Source: a virus. Taken from it: 23,346 bases of DNA. The notes beneath the pieces were generated by a model. The model was given only the letters and a program-made list of their open reading frames with translations, ran no database searches and was not told where the DNA came from. The stretch covers positions 1 to 23,346 of the IMG/VR virus record IMGVR_UViG_3300009488_001021; one strand, 5' to 3'. Shown in pieces: positions 1-7,066 of this stretch. The position numbers and the translations under genes were made by a program. Numbering within the stretch: position 1 is the stretch's first letter; every line of letters begins with the position of its first letter.

Positions 1-122
1 AACAACAGATCAGGGATCAAGAAAAAGAACTGGCCGAACTCAACGAAGTGGTCGAAAACGCCCTCGGAGGGCTAGAAGAGTGCCCGACTTGCGGCGGCAC
101 CTTAGATCACGTCCACGCGTAA
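1..122 (+). CDS. C-terminal end of a coiled-coil protein with a zinc-hook-like CxxC (possible N-half of Rad50/SbcC)
   Basis: The gene enters from the left edge; only its last 39 codons are visible, ending in TAA at 120-122. They read as a charged helix rich in Glu, Gln and Leu (for example DQEKELAELNEVVENAL), then EECPTCGGTLDHVHA and the stop. Rad50/SbcC proteins carry a CxxC zinc hook (often CPxCG) at the tip of their long coiled coil, between the two ATPase halves. A protein that stops just after such a hook fits an N-terminal half of a split Rad50. The matching C-terminal ATPase half is encoded at 4788-5450 and SbcD/Mre11 at 1341-2345. The ATPase N-half with Walker A would lie outside the window, so this is inference. 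An unrelated protein with a C-terminal zinc knuckle is the main alternative. Confidence 0.55.
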   Translation, partial: QQIRDQEKELAELNEVVENALGGLEECPTCGGTLDHVHA

Positions 123-153
123 GCCCTGTTCGTAAGAGAATGGAGCCTTAGCC

Positions 154-1317
154 ATGACGAACCTGTTCGACATCGACAAACATACAATTTTCCTGGGACT
201 CACGGGCTCTCACGCCTATGGGATGGCCCGTCCGGACTCGGATGTGGACATCCGTGGCGTCTGTATCCCACCCCGCCGGATTCGAGACAGCCACTACCAG
301 AGCTTCAAGCAGTGGACCCCTAAGTCTCAGGTGGGCGCATGGGGCCCGAACGCTGAGAAGGCCATCGAGAATCTTGCCAAGCACCCCACCGCAGGCCCTT
401 GTTACGAACGGGACGGCCAGGACGCGGATTTGGTCATTTACTCGGTGCACAAGTTCATCAACCACTGCGCGGAGAACAACCCCAGCTTCTTGGAGATTCT
501 GTTCCTCCCCGAAGAGGCTCAAATCTACACGACGCCGCAATGGGAGATTCTCCAGGCGAACCGCAAGATGTTCCTGTCTCTGGAGGCACGTGCCCGGTAC
601 GTGGGTTACGCGATGGGGCAGCTCGATCGGATTCGTTCGCATCGTGCATGGTTGCTCAACCCGCCCAAGAAGGAGCCGACCCGAGAGGATTACGGTCTTC
701 CTGGGGAGACGGTCATTCCGGCCGACGTGCGCAACCAGATTGACGAGGCAGCCCAGAAGATCATCCGTGCCTGGGGCGTCGAAGATGGCCTCGACCAGTA
801 CATCAAGGGTGCTCCCCAAGATATGCTGCGAAAACGGATGGTGCAGTTCCAAGCAACGGTGATGCGTTGCGAAGAGGCCTTGGTGGATGAGAAAATCTAC
901 AAGCTGGCCGCAGCCTCGATCGGGCTGTCGAAGGACGCCTTGTTTGCGATCAAACAGGAGAGGCGTTACCGAGCAGCCCGGAAGAACTGGGAACAGTACC
1001 AGAAGTGGAAGAAGGATCGAAACGCGGCACGCGCTGAGCTGGAGGCCAAGTTTGGCTATGACTCGAAACACGCCTCCCATCTCATCCGTCTTTTGCGCAC
1101 TGGCCTGGAGCTGATGCGTGACGAGGAACTCCGCGTGTGGCGTGGGGATGCCGAGGAACTCATGGCGATTCGTCGTGGGAAGCTGACTTACGACGAACTG
1201 ATGGAGTCCGCGAACAATTTGAAGGCTGAGATCGTGGAAGCCGTCAAGACGTGCTCTTTCGAAAAGAGCCCGGATCGAGAAAAGATCGATAACCTGCTTT
1301 TCACGATTCTCGACTGA
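154..1317 (+). CDS. RlaP-like nucleotidyltransferase (DNA polymerase beta superfamily)
   Basis: This 387-residue protein opens with the nucleotidyltransferase signature GLTGSHAYGMARPDSDVDIR at residues 15-34. G18-S19 is the GS motif, and D30 and D32 are the metal-binding acidic pair of the DNA polymerase beta fold. That arrangement is typical of the RlaP family, found in bacteria and many phages and linked to RNA repair or modification; the exact substrate is generally unknown. The remainder is mostly helical and highly charged. The ATG at 154 has GGAG at 142-145 as ribosome binding site. The gene sits between the zinc-hook fragment and SbcD, so it probably shares their transcript. Family assignment is firm; a specific reaction is not. 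A long minus-strand open frame over the same stretch is a coding shadow. Confidence 0.8.
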   Translation: MTNLFDIDKHTIFLGLTGSHAYGMARPDSDVDIRGVCIPPRRIRDSHYQSFKQWTPKSQVGAWGPNAEKAIENLAKHPTAGPCYERDGQDADLVIYSVHKFINHCAENNPSFLEILFLPEEAQIYTTPQWEILQANRKMFLSLEARARYVGYAMGQLDRIRSHRAWLLNPPKKEPTREDYGLPGETVIPADVRNQIDEAAQKIIRAWGVEDGLDQYIKGAPQDMLRKRMVQFQATVMRCEEALVDEKIYKLAAASIGLSKDALFAIKQERRYRAARKNWEQYQKWKKDRNAARAELEAKFGYDSKHASHLIRLLRTGLELMRDEELRVWRGDAEELMAIRRGKLTYDELMESANNLKAEIVEAVKTCSFEKSPDREKIDNLLFTILD

Positions 1318-1340
1318 GTTTCACGTAACTCACCCCATCG

Positions 1341-2345
1341 GTGGGTAGAAGTCAGGAGATGATCCGGCTTCTTTGGCGCACCGATGTTCACTGTCGAGAT
1401 CACACCCCTTCGTCCCGCAAGGACGACTGGGTGGAGACGGTTTGCGGTAAGCTGACGCAAGTCGGAGAACTCGCCACCAAGTATGGCTGCGATGCAGTCA
1501 TCGACGGTGGCGATTTTTTTGATGACAAGCTCCCCGTGCGGACCTCTCACCGATTGGTGAGTCGTCTGGCACGGATTCATCGCAATTACCCGTGCCCAAC
1601 CTGGGCCAATATCGGCAACCACGATCTGAGGCTCTCCAAGATCGACAATCTGCCGGAGAACCCTTTGGAGACTCTGTACTCCACAGGGGTCTTCCAGCGG
1701 CTCTACGACGAGCATGAGTGCGTCATTGAGAAGGAGGGGTGCAAAGTCCGTATTGTAGGCGTCCCCTACCACGGACCTCGCTACGACCTTGCACGGTTCA
1801 AGGAGATCGAGCGCAAAGATGAAGACTGGCTCATCTGCAATGCCCACGTCCTAGCATCTCCCCAAGGTGGCGAGATGTTCAAGAACGAGGACATCCTCAA
1901 GTACGACGAGCTGTGTGACCTCAACCCGAACATTGATTGCTGGAATTTCGGACACTGGCATAAGAACCAGGGCATCGCCAAGGTCAAGGGTGACAAATGG
2001 GTGGTCAACATCGGCAGCCTCACTCGTGGATCTCTGACGGAAGACAACATCAAGCGCGAGCCCGGTGTGTGCGTCATGGGTTTTTGGCCCAAGGCGAAGG
2101 AGACACCCCCTTCCTTGGAGTTCGTGAAAATCAAGATCGGCGATCCGAAGGACGTCTTCGACATGGAAAAACGCGCCAAGGAAGAGGCGCGAGCGATGAC
2201 GGTCGATGCCTTCGTGGAGTCCGTGAAGCAGGAGCTACAGGCATCCAGTGACAAGTCTTTTGGGGAAATCGTGGAGACGATGGAGATCCCCGCGGAGATC
2301 AAAGAGCGCGCCCTTGAGTACATCGAGGCAGCGGCTGAGGGGTAG
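1341..2345 (+). CDS. sbcD: SbcD/Mre11-like metallophosphoesterase nuclease
   Basis: This is the nuclease subunit of an Mre11-Rad50 (SbcCD, T4 gp46/47-like) complex, which processes DNA ends for recombination. Counting from the GTG at 1341, all metal-binding motifs are present in order: D15-x-H17, GGDFFD at 56-61, GNHD at 92-95, H169 in NAH, and GHWH at 204-207. The C-terminal third is helical and charged, as expected for the Rad50-binding and capping region. The start is uncertain. GTG 1341 is the only upstream start before an in-frame stop. ATG 1359 would give the more usual MIRLLWRTDVH beginning, but AGGAG at 1354-1358 touches it with no spacer. The gene follows the nucleotidyltransferase by 23 bases and precedes the PD-(D/E)XK nuclease by 8. 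Its ATPase partner is most likely the split Rad50 described here. Confidence 0.9.
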   Translation: MGRSQEMIRLLWRTDVHCRDHTPSSRKDDWVETVCGKLTQVGELATKYGCDAVIDGGDFFDDKLPVRTSHRLVSRLARIHRNYPCPTWANIGNHDLRLSKIDNLPENPLETLYSTGVFQRLYDEHECVIEKEGCKVRIVGVPYHGPRYDLARFKEIERKDEDWLICNAHVLASPQGGEMFKNEDILKYDELCDLNPNIDCWNFGHWHKNQGIAKVKGDKWVVNIGSLTRGSLTEDNIKREPGVCVMGFWPKAKETPPSLEFVKIKIGDPKDVFDMEKRAKEEARAMTVDAFVESVKQELQASSDKSFGEIVETMEIPAEIKERALEYIEAAAEG

Positions 2346-2353
2346 AGTGTCCA

Positions 2354-3295
2354 ATGGTCCGCTCCAAGGTCCGCAGACTCTACTGGTCACACCTCAAGGC
2401 GTATGAGGAGTGCCCACGTAAGTACTTTTGGGGGTACGGGTGGGGCGATATCGATCTGGGTCGTGGTCCCGGTAGAGGTAAGCCTCGTCCGGTCGAGGAT
2501 TCGAAGCACCACCCGGTCATGGGCATCGTCATCCAGGCCGTCTGGGAAGACTTCTACAACAAGGAGTTGTGGCGCCTTCCCGAGATGCGCGGAGCGTACC
2601 TCAAGAGCCAGCTGGTCAAGATGACCAAGGGACACCTGCTCGATGTGCTGCCTCGATTCTACGTGGACTACGACAAGATGTCGTTCGAGGAGATTGAGGA
2701 GACCTGTGTCAGCGGTGTGCTCGGATACATCGCCACCATGCGGCACCACAAATTCCTCAGCCCGACCTATGCGAAGAGCGAGGTGGATTTGTCCACGGGA
2801 CAGATTGCCAACTGGCTCCCTATTGGTGGCCGTGTGGATTTCATCATCAGCCGGCAAGACACGGGCATCACCATCTTGGACGGGAAGAATTCGGCGACCA
2901 AGATGAAGTACACCGACCCGGACCAGCTTCGGTGGTACGCCCTGTGCTTCTCTCTGTGTCACCACAAGCTGCCCGATCGTTTGGGCTTTGTCTGGTTCCG
3001 TTACCCTTACGATGAGGAGAGCGGTGAGGAGGGGGTCGATTGGGTGGACTTCAATCGACGGGATCTCATTGATCTGGCGGCCCGTGCCAAGAAGGTGCGC
3101 CGAGCCCAGGAGAAGGAGCAGTTCGATCCAAAGCCCGTAGCCAAGAACTGCCGTTTTTGCGATTTCGAGTCTGTTTGCGATGCACGCATCGAACAGCGGG
3201 CTGCGAACTCTGCGAAGCGCAAACGAAAAAAGAGCCTGCCCGTCGTGGATGACAACGCCCTCGACGGCATCGTGGAATTCGGATTCAACGACTGA
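2354..3295 (+). CDS. Cas4/RecB-like PD-(D/E)XK nuclease with Fe-S cysteines
   Basis: This 313-residue protein has the features of Cas4/AddB-type exonucleases. An H-x-x-x-G element lies around H53-G57, E143 comes next, then the nuclease core with D162 (GGRVDFI) and D176-G-K178 (ILDGKNS). The QxxxY motif follows at Q191-Y195. One cysteine near the N-terminus (C20 in YEECPRKYF) and three near the C-terminus (C266, C269 and C275 in CRFCDFESVC) match the usual four-Cys iron-sulfur layout. The C-terminus ends in a Lys/Arg-rich stretch (KRKRKK) and an acidic tail. Many phages carry a similar enzyme next to recombination genes, where it probably degrades or resects DNA ends. No cas1, cas2 or repeat array is nearby, so a CRISPR role is unlikely. 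The family call is confident; polarity and partner are unknown. Confidence 0.87.
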   Translation: MVRSKVRRLYWSHLKAYEECPRKYFWGYGWGDIDLGRGPGRGKPRPVEDSKHHPVMGIVIQAVWEDFYNKELWRLPEMRGAYLKSQLVKMTKGHLLDVLPRFYVDYDKMSFEEIEETCVSGVLGYIATMRHHKFLSPTYAKSEVDLSTGQIANWLPIGGRVDFIISRQDTGITILDGKNSATKMKYTDPDQLRWYALCFSLCHHKLPDRLGFVWFRYPYDEESGEEGVDWVDFNRRDLIDLAARAKKVRRAQEKEQFDPKPVAKNCRFCDFESVCDARIEQRAANSAKRKRKKSLPVVDDNALDGIVEFGFND

Positions 3296-3316
3296 GCGTA
3301 GAAACCAGGAGGGGTC

Positions 3317-3586
3317 GTGAGCAACCTAGACGAACAACTAGAAGACGTCATCCAACGCCGCAAAAAAGTCACCGAGACTTTGGAGCGCCTCAAGGGCCGT
3401 AAGGAGCAGGCGCAAGCCAATCTTGAAGCGGTCGAAGAAGAATGCCGTGGTCGCAAAATCGATCCCGAGAAGATCGATGACATCATCGAGCAACTTGAGA
3501 CCAAGTACCGGGACCTTGTCCAGGAGCTGACCAGCGACATCGAAAAAGCCGAGAGCATGATCGAACCCTACGGAGCCAACTCATGA
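3317..3586 (+). CDS. small coiled-coil protein
   Basis: This 89-residue protein is almost entirely heptad-like helix. Residues about 1-45 (EQLEDVIQRRKKVTETLERL onwards) and 54-83 (PEKIDDIIEQLETKYRDLVQ onwards) form two helices joined by a short RGRKIDP turn, so a helical hairpin is likely. The GTG at 3317 has a strong AGGAGG site (within CCAGGAGGGGTC), and the last codons overlap the clamp start as ATGA. No family is recognised. It resembles a stretch of Rad50 coiled coil and lies between genes for Mre11, the clamp and the Rad50 C-half. A role as an accessory or detached coil segment is possible but unproven. It has no cysteine apart from one mid-protein. Confidence 0.75.
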   Translation: MSNLDEQLEDVIQRRKKVTETLERLKGRKEQAQANLEAVEEECRGRKIDPEKIDDIIEQLETKYRDLVQELTSDIEKAESMIEPYGANS

Positions 3587-4788
3587 AAATCGAAGTAGCC
3601 AAACCCGATCTGGAAGCCGCACTCCAAGTCGCTTCCATCGGTATCTCCAAAAGCATCAACCCTCTTACTTCGCACTTCATCTTCCGCTACCAGCAGGATG
3701 ACAACTCCATCGAAGTGCTTTCCAACAGCGGTCGCCAAGGGTGTTCGATGCCCTTGCAAGGGGCCAACATTTCCCTGGACGGAGACCACACTATGTTCAC
3801 CGTCGAGGCGTGGCGTCTCAACAAGTGGATTGCGGCCGTCGAAGACGCTGTGCTCACCCTGGAGTACAAAGACGGCGTCATCAAAGCCACGAGTCCGAAA
3901 GGTTCGGTCAAGTTCCAGTCCCTGGATGCTTCCGAGTTCTCGTTCTGGGACAAGTCTTTGTCCGAGGCGACCGAGGGCGTGGGGATCGAGGCCAAGCGTT
4001 TCCAAGCAGCTCTGAACCACGTCAAGATGTTCATTGCGGATACGGAGACCACGGCCCCCAAGCTTTCCGTTACTGAGATCACAGACGGTTCCTTGCGCTC
4101 TACGGACAAAGGCTCTCTGGCTGAGATTTCCCTTGAGGGGTTCGAGAAAAGCAACCTTCGACTTGGTATCAAAGACCTGGGTCCGGTCATGGCTTTCCTG
4201 GGACACTCCAAGAGCGAAGAGGTGACCCTCCGCGAAGGAGACAATGCCTTGTTCGTGGTTCGCCATGACGGCGGTACGTTGACGGTGACCCGTCCGCAGT
4301 ACCCTTTCCCGGCTGTCGTCATGCCCAGCATGGAGGACCCACAACACTACTGGATTCTTCGTAAGGACCAAGTTGTGTCGGCCATTCAGACGGCCATCGC
4401 CTCTGCGGCCCGTGAGGACCATCAGGTGTACTTTAAGCTCGTCAAGGACGGCGTGGTCGGTGTGTCGATGAAAAGCGCCTCAGGGGAGCTTGTGACGCTT
4501 CACCTGGAGACTCAAGGGTCTACGGTCCCTGGTGGGGAGGGTGAAGAGGACATCAAGATTTCGGGTGATGGTTCCCGAGAAGATGCCGTGCCGATTCCGG
4601 ACGACGGTTTCCCGGTCCCCTACCCTTACCTGCTCAAGGTTCTGGGTCAGTGGAAAGGTGACGAGGTCAAGTTCGTCATCACTCCTCGCATCGACCCGGA
4701 GACGAAAGCCTACCGAGGGGGTTACGTCCAGTTCGCTGAAAAACGTGGTGAGGACAACTTTCTGAGCCTCATCGTCTGGAGCAGCTGA
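3583..4788 (+). CDS. dnaN: DnaN-like DNA polymerase sliding clamp
   Basis: This 401-residue protein resembles the bacterial beta clamp (usually about 365-380 residues), a ring that tethers the polymerase to DNA. The N-terminal part has the clamp pattern, with SINPLTSHFIFRY followed by DNSIEVLSNSGRQGCSMPL, in which strand and loop alternate as in domain I. Later clamp-like elements are LDASEFSFWD, a central RFQAALNHVKMF helix, the LRLGIKDLGPVMAFLG region, and a TLTVTRPQYPFPAVVMP element. A Gly/Glu/Asp-rich insertion around residues 305-325 (VPGGEGEEDIKISGDG) adds length. The start overlaps the coiled-coil gene and the stop overlaps the Rad50 C-half gene (TGATG), which implies translational coupling. 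A DnaX-like clamp loader downstream supports the call. The clamp call rests on pattern resemblance, not on a catalytic motif, because clamps have none. Confidence 0.8.
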   Translation: MKIEVAKPDLEAALQVASIGISKSINPLTSHFIFRYQQDDNSIEVLSNSGRQGCSMPLQGANISLDGDHTMFTVEAWRLNKWIAAVEDAVLTLEYKDGVIKATSPKGSVKFQSLDASEFSFWDKSLSEATEGVGIEAKRFQAALNHVKMFIADTETTAPKLSVTEITDGSLRSTDKGSLAEISLEGFEKSNLRLGIKDLGPVMAFLGHSKSEEVTLREGDNALFVVRHDGGTLTVTRPQYPFPAVVMPSMEDPQHYWILRKDQVVSAIQTAIASAAREDHQVYFKLVKDGVVGVSMKSASGELVTLHLETQGSTVPGGEGEEDIKISGDGSREDAVPIPDDGFPVPYPYLLKVLGQWKGDEVKFVITPRIDPETKAYRGGYVQFAEKRGEDNFLSLIVWSS

Positions 4789-5450
4789 TGAATTCTTTGC
4801 TCCCGGAGCTTCCCGATCTCACCGAAGTGCGTGCCAAGGCCAATAAGGCCTTGGGGTCGCGCGACGCTTTGGATGAGCGCATCGCGGAGAATGACAAGAC
4901 CATCCGGGAGCTGGAGAACGAAGAAGAGCTGCTGAATCTGGTCGGCACACTCATTCGTCGCCTCATCGATGGTGAGGTGACGGATGGGGTCAAGGCTGTC
5001 GAGAAGCTTCAGACCGAAGGGCTCCAGGAGATTTTCAACGATCAGGACCTTTCGGTTCGTGCCGAGGTCTCGGAGTCTCGTGGCAAGGTCTGGGTGACGC
5101 TCTACACCCAGCGAAAACTGCCGGATGGGACGGTGGTTGAAGGCCTCGCGGACCAGTCTTTCGGCGGTAGTGTGCTGACAATGCAGAGCATCCTCATGCG
5201 CGTGACGGTCATCTTCCGTCGAGAGATGCGCCCGATTCTGTTCCTCGATGAGACCTTGGCGGCTCTAGAGGACAAGTATCTGGACCGTGCAGCCCTCTTT
5301 TTGTCGAATCTCTGCAAGCAACTCAATCTGGACATCCTGCTCGTGACTCACAACGAAGCACTCATCAACGCAGCGGAGCATGCCTATGTCGTTTCGGACG
5401 ACGGTGGAAAAGCGAAGTTCCGCAAGCTCAAGAGAGGTCGCAAGTCGTGA
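4788..5450 (+). CDS. C-terminal ATPase half of Rad50/SbcC
   Basis: This 220-residue protein contains only the C-terminal half of a Rad50-type ABC ATPase. A short coil (residues about 12-48) leads into the conserved region before the signature. A divergent ABC signature follows, SFGGSV at 124-129, where canonical Rad50 has LSGGE. Walker B is ILFLDE at 150-155, the D-loop is about 157-166, and the switch histidine is H188 in VTHNE. There is no Walker A and no zinc hook, so it needs a partner supplying the N-half. The likely partner is the protein ending at 122. Its start overlaps the clamp stop and its stop overlaps the next start, so all are probably translated together. A full Rad50 normally carries both halves in one chain. 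The tail is strongly basic (KFRKLKRGRKS). Confidence 0.82.
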   Translation: MNSLLPELPDLTEVRAKANKALGSRDALDERIAENDKTIRELENEEELLNLVGTLIRRLIDGEVTDGVKAVEKLQTEGLQEIFNDQDLSVRAEVSESRGKVWVTLYTQRKLPDGTVVEGLADQSFGGSVLTMQSILMRVTVIFRREMRPILFLDETLAALEDKYLDRAALFLSNLCKQLNLDILLVTHNEALINAAEHAYVVSDDGGKAKFRKLKRGRKS

Positions 5451-5845
5451 AATCCGAAGGCCAGATCAAGCAGAAAATCAAACAGCGGATTTACCGGCAC
5501 CGCAAGAACTATGTGGAGCAGGGGATGGCTCAAAAGCCTGCCAACTGCCAGAACAACCGAGTCGTCCGCCTTCCTCAGCATACGGGGAACCGGGCGACGA
5601 TTCGGGTTTGTGCCATCAAAGACAAGGTCTGCGACTCGACTATGGCCGGCGATCCCCAAGCGGAGAGCTGCCCAGATTTCGAGCACTGTCGAACGGCAGA
5701 GGATCTCAAGAACGAGTTCAAAGAACGCCTGGGGCTGGATGGGGGTGACGTCAACCTCAACGTCATCACCCGCGATTACCCGGATGTAGCCCTGCTGATG
5801 TGGGTGCTAGACGACAACACACAGGACAACACCGATGAACCCTAA
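5447..5845 (+). CDS. Cys-rich phage protein of unknown function
   Basis: This 132-residue protein starts at GTG 5447, overlapping the upstream stop as GTGA, with GAGAGG at 5432-5437 as likely ribosome binding site. A basic N-terminus (IKQKIKQRIYRHRKNYVE) is followed by five cysteines: in ANCQNN, RVCAIKD, VCDST, SCPDF and HC. The C-terminus ends in a YPDVALLMWVLD element. It resembles uncharacterised phage proteins with the same order (basic helix, spaced Cys, then YPDxAxLMWVL). The cysteines could bind zinc or an Fe-S cluster, which is inference. Its place directly after the Rad50 C-half suggests a role in recombination or replication. Confidence 0.75.
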   Translation: MKSEGQIKQKIKQRIYRHRKNYVEQGMAQKPANCQNNRVVRLPQHTGNRATIRVCAIKDKVCDSTMAGDPQAESCPDFEHCRTAEDLKNEFKERLGLDGGDVNLNVITRDYPDVALLMWVLDDNTQDNTDEP

Positions 5846-6368
5846 CCTGCTCGATATCGTTCCTCTAAGTCCCCAGAAGAAGCAAGCGAACACGCTCACT
5901 TTGGAGGACATCAACGTCAATCCCGAGCTGGCTCCTTTTCTGGTGTCGAGTACGAGGTCCGTGGCTTTCGTGCCTTTCGCTTCTCACAAGAAGACGATTC
6001 GTGCAGGCATTCGTAGTCGTCCTGGAATCGAATCGGAGATGGTTGCCGCGGTGGTCGATGCGGGTTCGGAGTTTGAATGGGGGAACGTCCACCCTCTGAC
6101 GACGGAAGGCGTCCAGGCCTGCCTGGAGCACGTGTCTTCGTACATCAGTGTCCCTTTGGAGATTATCTGCGCAGCGGATACTGACCTGGAGGGCGTGGAG
6201 ATTCCTGAGCACATCCAGCAGACCACCGCAAAGTGGCTTCCGAAGGATGCTCTTGTGGTGGTGCCGGCAGACCGGACTTACCTGGGAACCCTGTGGTTGC
6301 TGGGCCCCGACCGAGTGGCCGCAGTCATCCACAATGTTAGTCGGGGCATGGCAGTTGCGTGGAGGTAA
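5835..6368 (+). CDS. unrecognised protein in the replication block
   Basis: This 177-residue protein belongs to no family I recognise. It starts at ATG 5835, inside the end of the previous gene, and its last codons overlap the primase start at 6359. The composition is soluble, with alternating beta and helix. Elements that might be conserved are the FVPFASHKKTIRAGIRSR stretch (residues about 47-64), a cluster of acidic residues in CAADTDLEGVEIPEH, and a C-terminal VVVPADRTYLGTLW, then HNVSRGMAVAWR. No signal peptide, membrane segment or cysteine cluster is present. Its strict overlap with the primase gene suggests they are made together, possibly as partners, but nothing in the sequence shows the function. 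Confidence 0.7.
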   Translation: MNPNLLDIVPLSPQKKQANTLTLEDINVNPELAPFLVSSTRSVAFVPFASHKKTIRAGIRSRPGIESEMVAAVVDAGSEFEWGNVHPLTTEGVQACLEHVSSYISVPLEIICAADTDLEGVEIPEHIQQTTAKWLPKDALVVVPADRTYLGTLWLLGPDRVAAVIHNVSRGMAVAWR

Positions 6369-7054
6369 GCGCGTGGCTTACGAAGGGGCTGGAAGATTCG
6401 CCTCTTACTGAAGACGCCGTCGACTATCTCAAGGGTCGAGGGGCGACGGACCGCATCATCGAAGAGTGGGGCATCAAAGTCTGGGACCCTCCCTTGACCC
6501 CGTGTCCGGATGAGCGTTTGCATCGCCACTACGGAACGCATTTCGATCGTTTTGAGGGGAAGGCTATCTATCCTCTCCTGAGCCCCAAGGGACGATTTCT
6601 GGGTTTCGACAGCCGCCACATCGACCGCAAGGACGACGTCCGTTACCTGCTCCCTGAGAGCCGCTGGAACCCTGTGTGGGTGAACATGCCAGGGGCGATG
6701 GATCGCATCTGGAGCGGCAGTGACATCATGGTGGTGGAGGGCCGTTACGACGTGCTCGCTATGATCCAGCTGGCGGAAGCGAGGGGGAGCAAGATCGCTA
6801 TCCTGGGCTCTGGACCGGCGCACTTGTCGTACAAGCAGATGGGGTTCCTCAAACGCTGGGCTCTGGGCAAGATTTGGATGGCTTACGACAACGACCCGGC
6901 TGGTAAGAAAGGCACAGCAGACGCAGTGGAGTTCGCAAAAAAGGCTCGACTGAATCTTCAGCCCATCCGGTACGGTAAGCTATCAGACGATCCTGGCGCC
7001 CTTTGGGATCGTGGAGGGGTAGAACTCTTGGACCAGGAGTTCCCGCACTTTTAA
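6359..7054 (+). CDS. minimal DnaG-type primase (TOPRIM core only)
   Basis: This 231-residue protein matches the catalytic core of bacterial DnaG primases, which make RNA primers. Residues about 15-45 carry the N-terminal subdomain pattern (DYLKGRGATDRIIEEWGI). GRFLGFDSR lies at 78-86. The TOPRIM fold follows, with its glutamate E127 in IMVVEGRYD and the acidic pair D177-x-D179 in AYDNDPAGKKG, then SDDPGALW near the C-terminus. It lacks the N-terminal zinc-binding domain and the C-terminal helicase-binding domain, so it is roughly 40 percent of DnaG length. Those parts may come from other proteins or be dispensable. GTG 6359 is the only start after the in-frame TAG at 6338, and it overlaps the upstream gene. 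A general TOPRIM protein (OLD-type or topoisomerase-like) is less likely, given the DnaG-specific flanking motifs. Confidence 0.85.
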   Translation: MEVSAWLTKGLEDSPLTEDAVDYLKGRGATDRIIEEWGIKVWDPPLTPCPDERLHRHYGTHFDRFEGKAIYPLLSPKGRFLGFDSRHIDRKDDVRYLLPESRWNPVWVNMPGAMDRIWSGSDIMVVEGRYDVLAMIQLAEARGSKIAILGSGPAHLSYKQMGFLKRWALGKIWMAYDNDPAGKKGTADAVEFAKKARLNLQPIRYGKLSDDPGALWDRGGVELLDQEFPHF

Positions 7055-7066
7055 GGAAACAAACAC

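Noticed and set aside
148-1080. Long minus-strand open frame opposite the nucleotidyltransferase
   Set aside because: The plus strand carries a clear nucleotidyltransferase motif set. The reverse protein has no recognisable motif and is rich in Leu, Val and Arg, as expected from an antisense codon-bias shadow.
1331-1345. Short hairpin CCCA-TCGG-TGGG upstream of SbcD as a terminator
   Set aside because: The stem has only four pairs and no T-run follows.
2354-3295. CRISPR-associated Cas4 as part of an adaptation module
   Set aside because: No cas1, cas2, repeat array or leader is in the window, and the nuclease sits beside recombination genes, as in many phages.
5325-5340. QLNLDI in the Rad50 C-half as a clamp-binding peptide
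   Set aside because: It lies in the ATPase core between Walker B and the switch histidine, so it is probably buried, and the match is weak.
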